Positions 31,647 through 42,093 of a stretch of DNA of 64,000 bases are shown here, in pieces. Within the stretch, counting starts at the first letter, position 1; each line of letters opens with the position of its first letter. The notes under the pieces were generated by a model. That model searched no databases, had not been told where the DNA came from, and worked only from the letters and a program-made list of their open reading frames with translations. Made by a program: the position numbers and the translations under genes. The DNA lies in the NCBI RefSeq assembly GCF_032362555.1, contig NC_083536.1, positions 3,658,001 to 3,722,000 on the forward strand. Reading direction: 5' to 3'. Origin of the DNA: Amyelois transitella (Eukaryota > Arthropoda > Insecta > Lepidoptera > Pyralidae).

Positions 31647-32409
31647 TTTCTCCTCTTAGATTTCACGGGTCTATACACCCCGGATTTTTGAGAGGCTTGC
31701 GTGGGGATATAAATCTAACACGTAGAGACTGAACTTTGGAGAAGTTGATGTTATGTTGTTCTCCTGCCAAAACCCGTTCTCGGGCATATCAATAGATGAT
31801 ATGTCCATGAACAGGTCTCGGCAGGAGGTGGAGCTATTACAAAATAAGGAAAAGGATTATGGGTTATGGAGTTGACGTTTGGATGGATTTAAATTGGGCT
31901 ATTGCTGGAGAAGTTCGGACACCTGCCATAATCATGAATACGTGACTATTATGTGGCAGGTGGTGACTCGCCACTCACTAACTGGCCCCTCAAATCAGTC
32001 ACCATGATTAGCAACAAAGGGGCAACATCGGCATGGGTGGCTAAGGATGTCGAGAGGTGAGACTGCGGGGCGTGAAATCGTGGTGATCCAGTCAGGCACC
32101 CCCGGCGTTATGACATTTTACACTTCCATCCTTCGAGCGTATAGCTCTCGCGACTCCACTCTGACCGGCCGGTTAAGGCAAGTCAGAGGTAGGGGTCCTG
32201 TTCCTCATCGGTTTCCACTCCGACCTTGGCGAAGGAAGATCGGAGGCGAGGAACAGGGGCCTCCCCTGGGAGCACTCAGGTCCGTGGGGTCGCTACTCCT
32301 ACAACAGCTCGCCACAAGCTGCCCTGCGGAGACTGATTGCACTGGGAAGGTGACCCAGGGGGCGATGGGGTCGTCACGTCCCGACGCCTTTATTATTATT
32401 ATTATTATT
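31647..32409 (+). other. GC-rich repeat-like segment ending in (ATT)n
   Basis: About 760 bases with much higher GC than the surroundings, starting inside the (ATT)n tail of the previous LINE and ending in another (ATT)n run at 32391-32409. No protein family recognised; the 179-codon frame at 32047-32586 has no similarity I know. The shape (unique GC-rich body, microsatellite tail, insertion into a microsatellite) suggests a non-autonomous retroelement or LINE 5' leader. Confidence 0.35.
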
Positions 32410-32824
32410 CTCGTAACTTACCTCCTTGTATCTCTCGTTGGCTGTGGAGGCACATCTTGTTTTTCTCTGGTGTTTATGTTGTTGGGGGGGTTAGGTACGC
32501 ATGCTTCGATCGGTCGAGGTCACACTGTTTCACATTGCATAAAATTTTTGTTTGTTGTACTTTCTTTCTTTAATTTTTGTTACTAAATTTACATTTAGTT
32601 AGAGACATTTATGTCTTTAATTATTGTTTTCCCATTAAGTATTTGTTTACAAGGAAAGTGTTCTGTGTTCATTTGCTTGCTTTGTTTAATAAATTTGTGA
32701 TACGTACGAGTGAGTGAAGCAGGGTAGAGTTGACAATGACATTGATTAATATTGACAGTTGTGTTATTGTTCTAATTTTATTTTTAGTTGTTATAATTTT
32801 TTTTTTCTTCCTTTTTATTTAGTG
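32410..32824. other. AT-rich non-coding flank of the intact LINE
   Basis: T-rich sequence without a supported gene. With 38301-38655 on the other side of the intact LINE it may once have been one continuous sequence (both share TAACTTA at the junction). Confidence 0.4.
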
Positions 32825-32831
32825 TAACTTA
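32825..32831. repeat. Candidate 7-bp target duplication, left copy
   Basis: TAACTTA here and at 38294-38300 flanks the LINE. Seven bases can match by chance in AT-rich DNA, so this is only moderately supported. Confidence 0.5.
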
Positions 32832-33264
32832 GATAGATAGATAGATAGATAGATAAAAACGTTTATTCAGTTGCTACAGACACAAAATACAGAGTTAAAC
32901 AAAACATTATAATAACACAGTTGAGATGCATTTGCGTGCTGCAGCAAGTAGAAAAGGTCATAACTCAGCGGAATTTTTGCACTAACTGAAGTGCAAAACG
33001 CTGATTTTCAGTTATCACCATTGAAGTGGGTGCGGGCGCTAAAGTGAAAGAAAGAAACAATAAAATAATAAATTTATGTGCAAAAGATTATGGGAATGTG
33101 TATGTATATAGATAGATAAACAGGAAAATACGAAAAATGTTAGTAAATTATTATTAGTTGTAGATAATAATATAAAAAGTATGCAGTATAAATATATGTA
33201 TAGGTATATATACAAGTAAAAATAAAAATGAGTTCACCACATAAAACCAGCCAGGCAACGAAAC

Positions 33265-36243
33265 TCACGAGAAGAATCCCAACCGCAAGCGTTTCGGTAT
33301 ACCGAGTGCTTGTTTTTTACGTAGAAAGGATTTAAGGTTCTTTTTAAAAGAAAAAATAGAACTAAGCAGGCGTATAGGCGGTGGTATATCATTCCAGCAC
33401 CTCGTTGCCTGGTGGCGGAAACTTCCCTCGAAGGCTACGGTTTTATGTGGCTGTACTGACAGTATCGGGCGAGTGGACCTACATGGCCCAGATCTACCAC
33501 GAAATCGAAAAAATATCAGCTTAGAGAAAAGATAGTTAGGCTTATGGAACTTCATAACTCCGAACATAAGGCTGGCTAAATGTAATTGTCTCGGCGTTTC
33601 CATATTCAACATTGTAGCTCTGATTAAATATGGTGAGATATGACTGCGGGGTGGAATATTGAAACAAAAACGAGCGCAGGCGTTTTGGATACGCTGAATG
33701 AGGCGCTGTGTTTTACAAAGTAGCCGAGGACCATAGACAATGTCACCGAAGTTAAGCCTCGAAAGGATCAACGTCTCGCAGAGTCGAATACGAACTTCTT
33801 CTGTTAACAAATTTCGAATTTTGTATATTACTTTAAGGCGATAGAAACAACTTTTAACCAAACTTGCGACGTGACTTTCAAAGCGTAACTGCGGATCCAC
33901 TATCAACCCCAGGTTTCTAACTTCCATTGCCCTGCTTATAACATCGTTACCAATTTTTACCCCCAGATCTTCATTTATGATACTAGCCAGTTGAAATCTA
34001 GAGCCAAGTACTATATAGTTCGATTTTTTGGGGTTAAGGGTCAGTGAGTTTCTCAGAGACCACTCAGCAATCCTCCCTAAGTCTTCATTCAATTTAATAA
34101 CTGCTTGAGAAATGTTATTTGGAACGTCAGAAATATACAGTTGTACGTCGTCGGCATAGAGGTGGTACTTGCAATGTTTTATCACCCGGGTAATGTCAGC
34201 ACTAAATATAATAAACAGTAGAGGCCCAAGAATTGAGCCCTGAGGAACTCCATGTTTTACGGGCAAAGATTGCGAAAAAAGGCACAACCCATTCTCCCGA
34301 GCCAATTTGACAGACTGAGATCGACCGCCCAAAAATGACCTGAACCAAGCGACCGAAGAAGGGTCCAAACCATAATACGCCAACTTAGACAGAAGTAATT
34401 CAATATTCAAGCTATCGAACGCACGAGAAAAGTCTAATAACGTCAATATTGTACACTGTCCCCTGTCTTGTGCAGCAAGGATGTTGTCAGTGACGTCCAA
34501 GAGTGCTGTAGTAGTCCCATGGTTGCGTCGGAATCCAGACTGTAGTACGGGCAGCACATTATTCGCTTCCAAAAACTTGACCAACTGAGTTTGTACGGAC
34601 TTCTCCAAAATTTTTGATAGATAAGGCAATATACTAATGGGTCTAAGATCACTGTAACTAGAAGATTTAGATGTTTTGGGTATTGGTGTAACCAAGGCTC
34701 TTTTCCAGAAACAGGGAACAGTACCAGTAACAATAGAGGTATTAATAATATGGGTTATAGCATCTAAAGAATTTGGAAGTGTTAGTAATACCATATCTCT
34801 GCTTATACCATCCGGGCCAATCGCATTAGATTTAATGGAAAATATAAAATTTGCTACATCACATTCAGTTACAGTTTCTAGATTAAATTTAGAGGAATCA
34901 TTAAATTTATGATTGTTATAAAAAAAGAGATCTTCTTTACTGATATCTGCGCAAGGGACATTCAAAAAGTGATTGTTAATATCATTTGCATTATCAAAAG
35001 AGTCCGGTAATATATCACTTCTGGAGGGATCAACCAAGATATTCCGTATAAGATTCTGCCAAAAGACTTTTCCATTTCTTAACTGTTTGTTAATAAGTTG
35101 ATCGAAATATGCACGCTTTTCACAAGCTAAACTAGTCTGAACCAAAACCTTTAATTCCTTATAATATTTTCTATCCTCATCAGATCCTGAACACTTAGAT
35201 TTTTTATGTGCTTCGTTACGTTCGTCCATCATTAACCTACATGTGCCAGTAACCCAGGGTAGCGAATGATTAGGCTTAGCCTTTCTCAATTTGAGCGCTG
35301 CGTGCTTGTCAAAAAGTGCCAACAACTTGTGATTGAACTTTTCAACCATTAAATCAACACTAGGCTGGTTTTTTACTGACTCCCAATCGATATCGTTAAG
35401 ATCACGGTCAAACGCATTGACGTCAATGCTCTTTATGGCTCTGGATACGATAAATCGCGGAGGATCTTTAGGTTTTTTTAATAATAACTCAGTACAAATA
35501 AAATAGTGTCCTAACGATGCTGTTATGTTTGTAACTGAAACATGATGAACCGGTACATTCGTGCAGATGAGATCAATAAGGGTTTCTTTCAAAGTTTTAT
35601 TCGGCAAGCGAGAGAGATGTGTTGGCTCAGTGATAATCTGTTTAAGTTCCAGATATTCTATAAACTCCACAACCCGCGGCCTATTTGTATTAGAGTTATC
35701 GGACATGTCAATATTAAAATCTCCCAATAGAGCAACATAGTCAAAATTAGAAAAATACATGATTGATTCTGTCAAAGCGTCCAAGAAAGGGTCAACACCT
35801 ATCCAGTCGGGTCTATAGGCTGTACCTACCAATACTTCGGCGCCGTTTATTCGAGTAGAAAGCCACATTTGCTCGATGTTTGCAATGGGGTATTTTAGGA
35901 TACGAACTCGCACATTACGTTTCACATAGAAAGCTACTCCACCCCCCTTGCCACCCTTCATATGGATAGGACGTGAGACGTGGTACAGTCGATAGCCAGG
36001 CGCAGCTGGGGCACAAAGCTCCTGACCCTCTTTTAGCCAAGATTCATTAATTGCAACTATGTCCGGCTTGAATTTGTCAATAGCCATGAGAAAATCATCC
36101 TGCTTGGTGTTAAGTGACCCTGCATTATAGAGAGCTAACTTGAATTTTTTTGGGCTCAAACACTGTGATGATAAACAACAACAAGTCCACGTGAGATTAG
36201 GTATGATATAATATAATATTGTAAGATATATACATATGCACAA
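33265..36243 (-). CDS. LINE ORF2: endonuclease and reverse transcriptase, intact
   Basis: 992 residues from ATG 36243; the conserved part begins about residue 33. Endonuclease: LYNAGSLNTK, NESWL (catalytic Glu), GTAYRP, LLGDFNID, LGHYFI (SDH position changed to GHY). RT: IGPDGISRDMV, LRPISILPYLSKILEK, QSGFRRNHGTTTAL, LDFSRAFDSL, HGVPQGSILGPLLFIIF and HLYADDVQLY with the catalytic DD. C-terminus has LLCKTQRLIQRIQNACARF and CWNDIPPPIR. No stop or frameshift. The altered SDH motif in the endonuclease may weaken it. Copies LINE RNA into DNA. Confidence 0.92.
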   Translation of the reverse strand: MCICIYLTILYYIIPNLTWTCCCLSSQCLSPKKFKLALYNAGSLNTKQDDFLMAIDKFKPDIVAINESWLKEGQELCAPAAPGYRLYHVSRPIHMKGGKGGGVAFYVKRNVRVRILKYPIANIEQMWLSTRINGAEVLVGTAYRPDWIGVDPFLDALTESIMYFSNFDYVALLGDFNIDMSDNSNTNRPRVVEFIEYLELKQIITEPTHLSRLPNKTLKETLIDLICTNVPVHHVSVTNITASLGHYFICTELLLKKPKDPPRFIVSRAIKSIDVNAFDRDLNDIDWESVKNQPSVDLMVEKFNHKLLALFDKHAALKLRKAKPNHSLPWVTGTCRLMMDERNEAHKKSKCSGSDEDRKYYKELKVLVQTSLACEKRAYFDQLINKQLRNGKVFWQNLIRNILVDPSRSDILPDSFDNANDINNHFLNVPCADISKEDLFFYNNHKFNDSSKFNLETVTECDVANFIFSIKSNAIGPDGISRDMVLLTLPNSLDAITHIINTSIVTGTVPCFWKRALVTPIPKTSKSSSYSDLRPISILPYLSKILEKSVQTQLVKFLEANNVLPVLQSGFRRNHGTTTALLDVTDNILAAQDRGQCTILTLLDFSRAFDSLNIELLLSKLAYYGLDPSSVAWFRSFLGGRSQSVKLARENGLCLFSQSLPVKHGVPQGSILGPLLFIIFSADITRVIKHCKYHLYADDVQLYISDVPNNISQAVIKLNEDLGRIAEWSLRNSLTLNPKKSNYIVLGSRFQLASIINEDLGVKIGNDVISRAMEVRNLGLIVDPQLRFESHVASLVKSCFYRLKVIYKIRNLLTEEVRIRLCETLILSRLNFGDIVYGPRLLCKTQRLIQRIQNACARFCFNIPPRSHISPYLIRATMLNMETPRQLHLASLMFGVMKFHKPNYLFSKLIFFRFRGRSGPCRSTRPILSVQPHKTVAFEGSFRHQATRCWNDIPPPIRLLSSIFSFKKNLKSFLRKKQALGIPKRLRLGFFS

Positions 36244-36893
36244 TTAAATAAAGTAATTAATAAAATGTAACATGTTATGAATAGGATCGCAAATATGTAT
36301 TTAATTTTGTTTTGCTGCAGCACACCAATGAAAAATAATACAATGATAAAATGAATTCCAAAAACAAAGGCATACTTATGAAATTTAATTACAGTAAATT
36401 TGAGGGTAAATAGCTCTGACGCTGGAATTGACGAAAAGTATAATATGCAATTTAACATAAGAAAAATTAAAAGCAATAAGCCAGGCCATGCTTTTTCAAC
36501 ATAAGCAAAAAGAAGTTTACCTTTGGTCAAGAAGCAAACTACATACAAACAACATACTACAATAAATACAACTCTATATGAATCTAAGTCAATAGACATT
36601 GCATTGGAACTGTGAAAACCCGGTAATTTAAAGTAAAGCATTTTTAGATATACAAAATAAAAACCAAAATCTAAAGTAAATAATAGAGAATAACAGAAAT
36701 TCACTGAATAAGACCCAACAAACAAATTTTTATTGACCAGTAGAACAAACGACGCCCAGTCCAAAAACACCATTAAGATCCTGATCATTGCGAATACGGA
36801 TGCGAGGCGAGTCCGGTGCCTGGTGTTGCCGAACGTAGATACGGCCTTCTCTTGTCCAGGCAAAACGCCACTTGTATTGCGTGGCAAGTTCAC
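36156..36893 (-). other. Hydrophobic 245-codon frame between ORF1 and ORF2
   Basis: Open frame spanning the ~490-base gap between the two LINE ORFs and overlapping the end of ORF1 and start of ORF2. Past residue ~40 it is strongly hydrophobic with about five to six possible membrane segments, for example VVFIVVCCLYVVCFL, GLLLLIFLMLNCILY and FVFGIHFIIVLFFIGVL. The region is T-rich on this strand, which favours Phe/Leu/Ile/Val codons and few stops, so it may be a chance frame. No known family. Confidence 0.25.
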
Positions 36894-37905
36894 GAGCTCG
36901 ACGAAATAGGTGACGGTTGACTTTTGTCAGCCGTTCATTGATGAAGAATCGGCGGGCAGGCCCAGGGAGTCCAGTGCCCTCAGTCGTAGCGCCGTGGCGC
37001 ACGCGCGCCGCCCGAATGAGCTCGTCGCGAAGCGCCCGGCGGGCCAGCCGCACGACGACCGGCCGCGGACCCTGCCCGCCCGCCGGCACCGCCGCCGCCG
37101 CACCAGACCGCGCGACCAGAGGCCCTACACGGGACACGCTCACCAGATCCTCGCTCTTCAGCTTCACACCCAGCTTATCTGCCAGCGTTATCGCGATATG
37201 TTGTAGACTCTCCCCTGGCTGTTCCACTATGCATGTCATCTCCACATCATTGAGCAGGAGGTCCTGATCTCGCTCGTTGAGCTCAGCCTTCAGGTTAGCA
37301 ATCGATTCTTTGAGAGACTGCTCGACATCGGTCGCTACAAAAGGCCGTGCTTCAGTCTGCAACTTCATCTGCTGTTCGAGACTATCCACCCGCGCTTGAA
37401 GCTGTTCATACCTTTTGTCACTTTCATCCAGCCTCAGATTAACTTTGGTCAAAGATTCGGTGAAGATTTCGCTAAGCCTTCTATCAGCGGCCCTATCCTC
37501 TCTATACTCGTCTCTGAACTGGCGCAGCTCGTAAAGCAGCGCCTGGACGTCGGTTATCTCCATTGTCTCATTTAGAGCTGTGGTGTTCAGCTCGGACACA
37601 GGTAACGATATGGAGACATCCCCTGCGTGGTCGGAGGGACTCAGCGCCGCGGCGCCCCGGCGCAGTGTGACACCCTCAGTCGCACCGCGGACTGGAGTGT
37701 TGCTGTTGTCCGCGCGGGGCTGCCTGCAGACGCATAATGGGCATTTCCACGCTGTTCTGTGTTCAGCTGTCAGAGTATTAAAGAACCGCTGTTCCGAGAC
37801 GTTCGCGCAAGTGAGATCATAGTCCTGTTTGCAAATACTACAAGTAAGAAATTGTCGGCTATCAATGTTTTTTAAGCATCCGGCACACCTCCTGCTTAGC
37901 TCCAT
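36730..37905 (-). CDS. LINE ORF1: PHD-like zinc finger, coiled coil, FP25K-like
   Basis: About 391 residues from the Met at 37905 (MELSRRCAG); an earlier ATG at 37953 is possible. Order: a PHD-like Cys/His finger (CAGCLKNI...CSICKQDYDLTC...WKCPLC) in the first ~75 residues; a long coiled coil near the middle (LDESDKRYEQLQARVDSLEQQ); a GC-rich basic stretch; and a C-terminal FP25K-like nucleic-acid domain (FINERLTKVNRHLFRRAREL, then GRIYVRQ). Binds LINE RNA in related elements. The 37000-37110 stretch is much richer in GC than its surroundings. Confidence 0.85.
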   Translation of the reverse strand: MELSRRCAGCLKNIDSRQFLTCSICKQDYDLTCANVSEQRFFNTLTAEHRTAWKCPLCVCRQPRADNSNTPVRGATEGVTLRRGAAALSPSDHAGDVSISLPVSELNTTALNETMEITDVQALLYELRQFRDEYREDRAADRRLSEIFTESLTKVNLRLDESDKRYEQLQARVDSLEQQMKLQTEARPFVATDVEQSLKESIANLKAELNERDQDLLLNDVEMTCIVEQPGESLQHIAITLADKLGVKLKSEDLVSVSRVGPLVARSGAAAAVPAGGQGPRPVVVRLARRALRDELIRAARVRHGATTEGTGLPGPARRFFINERLTKVNRHLFRRARELATQYKWRFAWTREGRIYVRQHQAPDSPRIRIRNDQDLNGVFGLGVVCSTGQ

Positions 37906-38293
37906 CGAGATTTGAACACGGGCACTGCGAATCGACCCTGCGAGGTTTCCCACTGAGCCAAAGTTGGTATACGCAGTTTGACGAAATTAAAATATATAAT
38001 GACAGTTGTTTATTGTCACCAAGATTAGTGAGTCATGAACTCGATGACTATTTATTTTTGTAACCGACTGACCCGCACATAAAAGTAGTTTGCTATGTTC
38101 ACTAGGTAATTTATTATTCACCGTAAATATTTAGTTATTGTATATTATTTAAATTCAATGTCACTAATCGCTCGCCCGATCACTGAGCTTCAAAACAATA
38201 CAACTTTTGCACGTAAAAACACTATATTTATACAAGATAATGATTTTAAACGGCGGGAGCTTCTTTAACACAACCGGTTCGAATAAGTTCGCC

Positions 38294-38300
38294 TAACTTA
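38294..38300. repeat. Candidate 7-bp target duplication, right copy
   Basis: TAACTTA, matching 32825-32831. Confidence 0.5.
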
Positions 38301-38655
38301 TTAATGTTAAATGTGTATTTATGTACAGGAAGAATATATATATATGAATAAATGTGGGTGCAGTAATGCAAGGGCAATATATAAGTATATATTGTTCTTG
38401 TATTATTTGTATGTTGAGCATATATATATTTCTTTTCTTTTTTTTATTGTTTTCATTGTACGTATGTCCGTGATGCCTACCCGGGCACCCCCGGAAGATC
38501 AGCGCTGGCCGTGTAGCATATTGTTTACAGCCAGCATTATGCTGAGGGGGTACCCTTTCGGGAGCACCATACTACATGTTTATTTTTGTACATATTTTTG
38601 TTTCCTTTTTTGTCTTTTTGTTGTGGTGTTCTTTGAATAAATTCTTTTTACTTTA
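38301..38655 (+). other. Retroelement 3'-end-like sequence
   Basis: AT-rich with a GC-richer core at 38470-38570 and an end GAATAAATTCTTTTTACTTTAC near 38633-38655, similar to LINE 3' ends. No coding potential of note. Possibly the continuation of 32410-32824 across the inserted LINE. Confidence 0.35.
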
Positions 38656-38659
38656 CTTT

Positions 38660-39150
38660 TAATTTTAGGAATCATGACGTATTGGAATCAAGACTGCAAA
38701 TTCGAGAAAACATTATGTATTGGAATTAATGCTGCGAACTAATAGAGGTCATTTTGTAATTAATGCTGCAAACCTGAGGACACACAACAAATTGGAATCA
38801 AGAACATGAATTCGAGAAAACATGATGTACTAGAGTTAATACTGCGAACTGACAGATATCATATTGGAACCTGAGGAAACACGGGCATTGGAGGCGAAAA
38901 TGAGATCTGGAAAAATACGGTAAGAGAATATACGGACGGCATTGAAACTAGGGCAGTGAACTTGAGGAAATAACATCGGAATCAATGCTACTAATTGGAG
39001 AAACACGACGCATAGGGTCCAATGCTGCAACTGGAAGTGCACATACAAGAGACACGACACATTAGAATCAATACCTCAAACTGGAAGAACTCATATTGGA
39101 CACAACGCGGACAACTTGAGAGAAAGCCACGGCAAATTTGGATGACAAGA
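38660..39150. repeat. Degenerate minisatellite, unit about 45-60 bases
   Basis: Repeated but eroded words recur in the same order: ATTGGAAT(C/T)AA, then TGCTGC(A/G)AACT, then GAGAAAACA(T/C). At least five rounds are visible between 38660 and 39120, with indels. No open frame of note. Confidence 0.5.
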
Positions 39151-39711
39151 ATAAAGACTTGAAGATGGCGCAAGAAATGACTTGGCGAGTGCAGATCTAA
39201 AACAGCCGACCGAACCGAACCACAAAAACTATCAAAACGGGGATAATATTCCTACATAATTTATTAAGAAGGCCTCATGAAATCCTACCCTACATATTCT
39301 TCAGCATGGGCAGACATCGCGACAAATAACAAAATTCATCACAGCAGCATGAGATTTCTACGAAATAAATGAAACTGACAACGAATCATTAAAAGAAGAA
39401 TTAGAAAATAAGAAAGAAGGAATGACGCAACACATCAACGTCCTCCTCCGTCGCAATACTCGTCTTCCTCAATTCCTATATTGGCTATAGGCTGTATAGT
39501 CGGTCGATTGTGGTCGACTGGTTGCGGTTGGTCGGCCTTCCTCTCCCATCCCTGAGCGTGTCACTCCCTATAAAATCTGTGCCCCCTGGTGTATCCAGCC
39601 AGACTGGGTCAGGCTTTGCTTGGCTGGGTGTGGTACCAATGTTCATGTTCAAGGTGGGCAATACAGACTTATCCATAACTCTAAATAAAATTCGATCCAA
39701 ATAATAATCTG
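39151..39711 (+). other. Probable 5' part of the LINE that hosts the Gypsy element
   Basis: No gene of its own. The last ~30 bases before the LTR are in the same reading frame as the endonuclease start found after the right LTR at 44882, with NLLRNIDDVA-type sequence spanning the target site, so the region is likely the LINE leader and start of ORF2. A GC-richer stretch is at 39500-39640. Confidence 0.45.
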
Positions 39712-39716
39712 CTTAG
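39712..39716. repeat. 5-bp target-site duplication CTTAG, left
   Basis: CTTAG directly before the left LTR, repeated at 44877-44881 directly after the right LTR. Five bases is the usual length for Gypsy elements. Confidence 0.9.
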
Positions 39717-39831
39717 TGACAAGTATGTACCGACATAAGTTGATATTGTATCTGAAGGTATCTAGATATAACTTGCTTGTGCGTCAGTGCAATAAATGTT
39801 CCGTGATACCACACATGTCTTTTATTTAGCA
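39717..39831 (+). repeat. Gypsy left LTR, 115 bp
   Basis: Starts TG, ends CA. Compared with the right LTR (44762-44876) I count 3 differences in 115 positions. Contains AATAAA. Directly followed by ATGGCGACGAGG, a plausible tRNA primer-binding site. Confidence 0.92.
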
Positions 39832-39884
39832 ATGGCGACGAGGAAAATTTAATACTATCGGACGATTAATATTAACATTTAAAG

Positions 39885-40751
39885 ATGTCGGTGGGGAAAG
39901 TGCGTGAATTTGATGTGAAGAATGGCATTTGGTGCGCGTACGTGGATCGTTTGGAGATGTACTTTGTGGCGAATAAAAAAACGGACGAACTTAAATTACC
40001 GACGTTTATTGCACTCATCGGTGAGCAGGCTTACGAGTTGCTATCGACGTTAGCAAGCCCAAAGAAGCCGTCAACACATACATATAAAGAAGCTGTGGAA
40101 ACATTACGAGCACATCTGCAACCGAAACCATCTATACTGGCGGAGCGGTTTAAATTTCGGCAAAGACAGCAACTAACTACAGAGACAGTAGCGGAGTATG
40201 TGGCAGAGTTGAAGAAGATGTCACGTTATTGCGAATTTGGAGCTACACTGGAGGAAAATCTCCGAGACCAGTTTGTTTGTGGGCTTCGTAGTGAAATAAG
40301 TAGGCAAAGATTATTTGCTGAGGATAATTTGGATTACACAAAAGCAGTGGCATTAGCTTGTACTCTAGAGACAGCCGAGCGGGATGCCGGGACCGTTGAG
40401 AAAAAGCGTGAACAAGAATCGGCTGAAAATATTCACAAAATAGAAGAGAAGAATTGTACAGTGTGTGGTGGTACCCAGCATAGGGCAGTCGAGTGCAGAT
40501 ACAAAGAATTTGAATGCAGCTATTGTAAGAAAAAAGGCCATTTGCAAAGAATGTGTTGGAAAAAGGCATCAATACAGCGGGGGCATTACAGTTCCGGCGG
40601 TCGAAAGTCACTTAGAGGTCGCGCAAACGGCCCAGGAGCGCACAGTGGGTGGCGAAGCAGGGGCGCGGGTGCGAGCGCGGGCGGCGGGGAAGGCCGCGCG
40701 GCGCACACGCATTGGCTGGCCGAGCGCCCCGAGCGGGCCAAAGTGGATTAA
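39885..40751 (+). CDS. Gypsy Gag with two zinc knuckles
   Basis: Capsid/nucleocapsid protein. ATG 39885. The first ~170 residues form the capsid region (YVAELKKMSRYCEFG, LRDQFVCGLRSEISR, typical for insect Gypsy Gag). Two zinc knuckles near residues 188-224: CTVCGGTQHRAVEC and CSYCKKKGHLQRMC. After about residue 227 the frame enters a GC-rich Arg/Gly/Ala stretch caused by an internal deletion, so the C-terminus is not native. Packages element RNA. Confidence 0.82.
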   Translation: MSVGKVREFDVKNGIWCAYVDRLEMYFVANKKTDELKLPTFIALIGEQAYELLSTLASPKKPSTHTYKEAVETLRAHLQPKPSILAERFKFRQRQQLTTETVAEYVAELKKMSRYCEFGATLEENLRDQFVCGLRSEISRQRLFAEDNLDYTKAVALACTLETAERDAGTVEKKREQESAENIHKIEEKNCTVCGGTQHRAVECRYKEFECSYCKKKGHLQRMCWKKASIQRGHYSSGGRKSLRGRANGPGAHSGWRSRGAGASAGGGEGRAAHTHWLAERPERAKVD

Positions 40752-41090
40752 TAAATATACAAAAAATGGATTAAAAATTAAAAAAGAAAAATGTGAGTTT
40801 ATGGTCGAACAAGTTAAATATTTAGGGTTCATTATTAATAAAAATGGTGTACACGTAGACTCGGAGAAAATCAAACCAATTTTATCCATGCCATACCCAA
40901 CCAATGTATCTGAATTAAAATCATTTCTCGGCATGGTGAATTTTTATGGTAATTTTATCAAAAATTTAAGTTCTCACGTAACGCCATTGTACGACTTACT
41001 GAAAAAGGGTATACATTACTGGAATGGACTAGTAGCCATAGCAAAGTCTTTCAGCAAATTAAGCAATTATTATGTAGTACGGAGGTCTTA
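40752..41090 (+). pseudogene. Gypsy RT fragment
   Basis: Short piece after the catalytic centre of the RT: LKIKKEKCEFMVEQVKYLGF, then SFLGMVNFYGNFI, the connection toward RNase H. The YxDD site is absent. Joined to the Gag frame by a deletion with GC-rich filler at 40600-40740. Confidence 0.85.
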
Positions 41091-42093
41091 ACTCATTTTG
41101 TCGCGCGCGCTCACCCAGCCCGAGCGACATTATCCATACATATAATAAAACTGTAACTGAACATTGTCTGTACATTGAAGATATTTAAGAAAAAATATTG
41201 TAAGGGGTCTTTTTAGGGTCAATAGAAGGCAAAACAATTTTTTTTTAAATTTTTGTCTGTCTGTCTGTCTGTCCGTCTGTCTGTCTGTATGTTTGTACGC
41301 GCATCACGCAAAATCTACCGAACGGATCTGAACGAAATTCGGCACAGATATAGTTAGTAACCTGGATTAGAATATAGGCTACTTTTTATCCTGAAATTCT
41401 ATCCCAAGGGGATGAAATAGGGGGTGCAAGTTTGTATGGAACTTCGTCATTTTTGAATCGATATAAAAATCTATAAATAATTAATTATCATATTTATTAT
41501 GATTGAAAAAATAGCATTTTATTGATTAAATTAATTATGCTTTGTTTATTTATTTAGTTCCCGTGGTTTAGATATTTATTTTTTGCCCACCCGATACGAG
41601 ATGGCGCCTCATGAGAATTTAAGACATAACACAATTGTAGCCGCTGGCAAAATTTTTAATTAATTATATAATTAAAACTTCTTTTATTCATTGATTCAGT
41701 TTCGCCAGCACTTACCGTTTCACCACATCTTTGAGAAGAATTTTTTTTTATGTGTTTAGGTGGTTTGACGCGCCCCGCATCGGCGACGGTTGCCATGCTC
41801 CTCAAGATTAGCAGGAATAACACACATGTAGTAACGCCAGTACTTACCATTTCACCATTGATTTAGTTCCCGTGGTTTAGATATTTATTTTTTGACCATC
41901 CGATACGAGATGGCGCCACGAGAATTTAAGAAATAACGCGATTGTAGCCGCTGGCAAAATTAGATAGTACCGATGCTTGCAGCATCGGTACTTATTCGGT
42001 AGAGTTCCTTAATTCACTTTCGGCATCTGGACTGCCCGCGCATACAATTGCTCTAAAAGTAGACATTCCATTTTGTAATGGGACTGCCTTAAA

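Larger units (their letters stand above)
32832..38293 (-). mobile_element. Nearly full-length LINE with both ORFs open
   Basis: About 5.46 kb, minus strand. 3' end on the coding strand is a (TATC)n tail (32831-32855). ORF1 (36730-37905) and ORF2 (33265-36243) have no frameshift or stop. A leader of ~390 bases lies upstream of ORF1. Flanked by a possible 7-bp duplication. This is the best preserved element in the window. Confidence 0.82.

Noticed and set aside
32047..32586. 179-codon plus-strand frame
   Set aside because: Runs through an (ATT)n tract giving poly-Ile and has no recognisable domain; not supported as a gene.
36910..37267. Two Arg/Pro-rich plus-strand frames
   Set aside because: Opposite strand of the GC-rich part of the LINE ORF1.
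40243..40934. Minus-strand frames of 108-122 codons
   Set aside because: Antisense of the Gypsy Gag and RT remnant.
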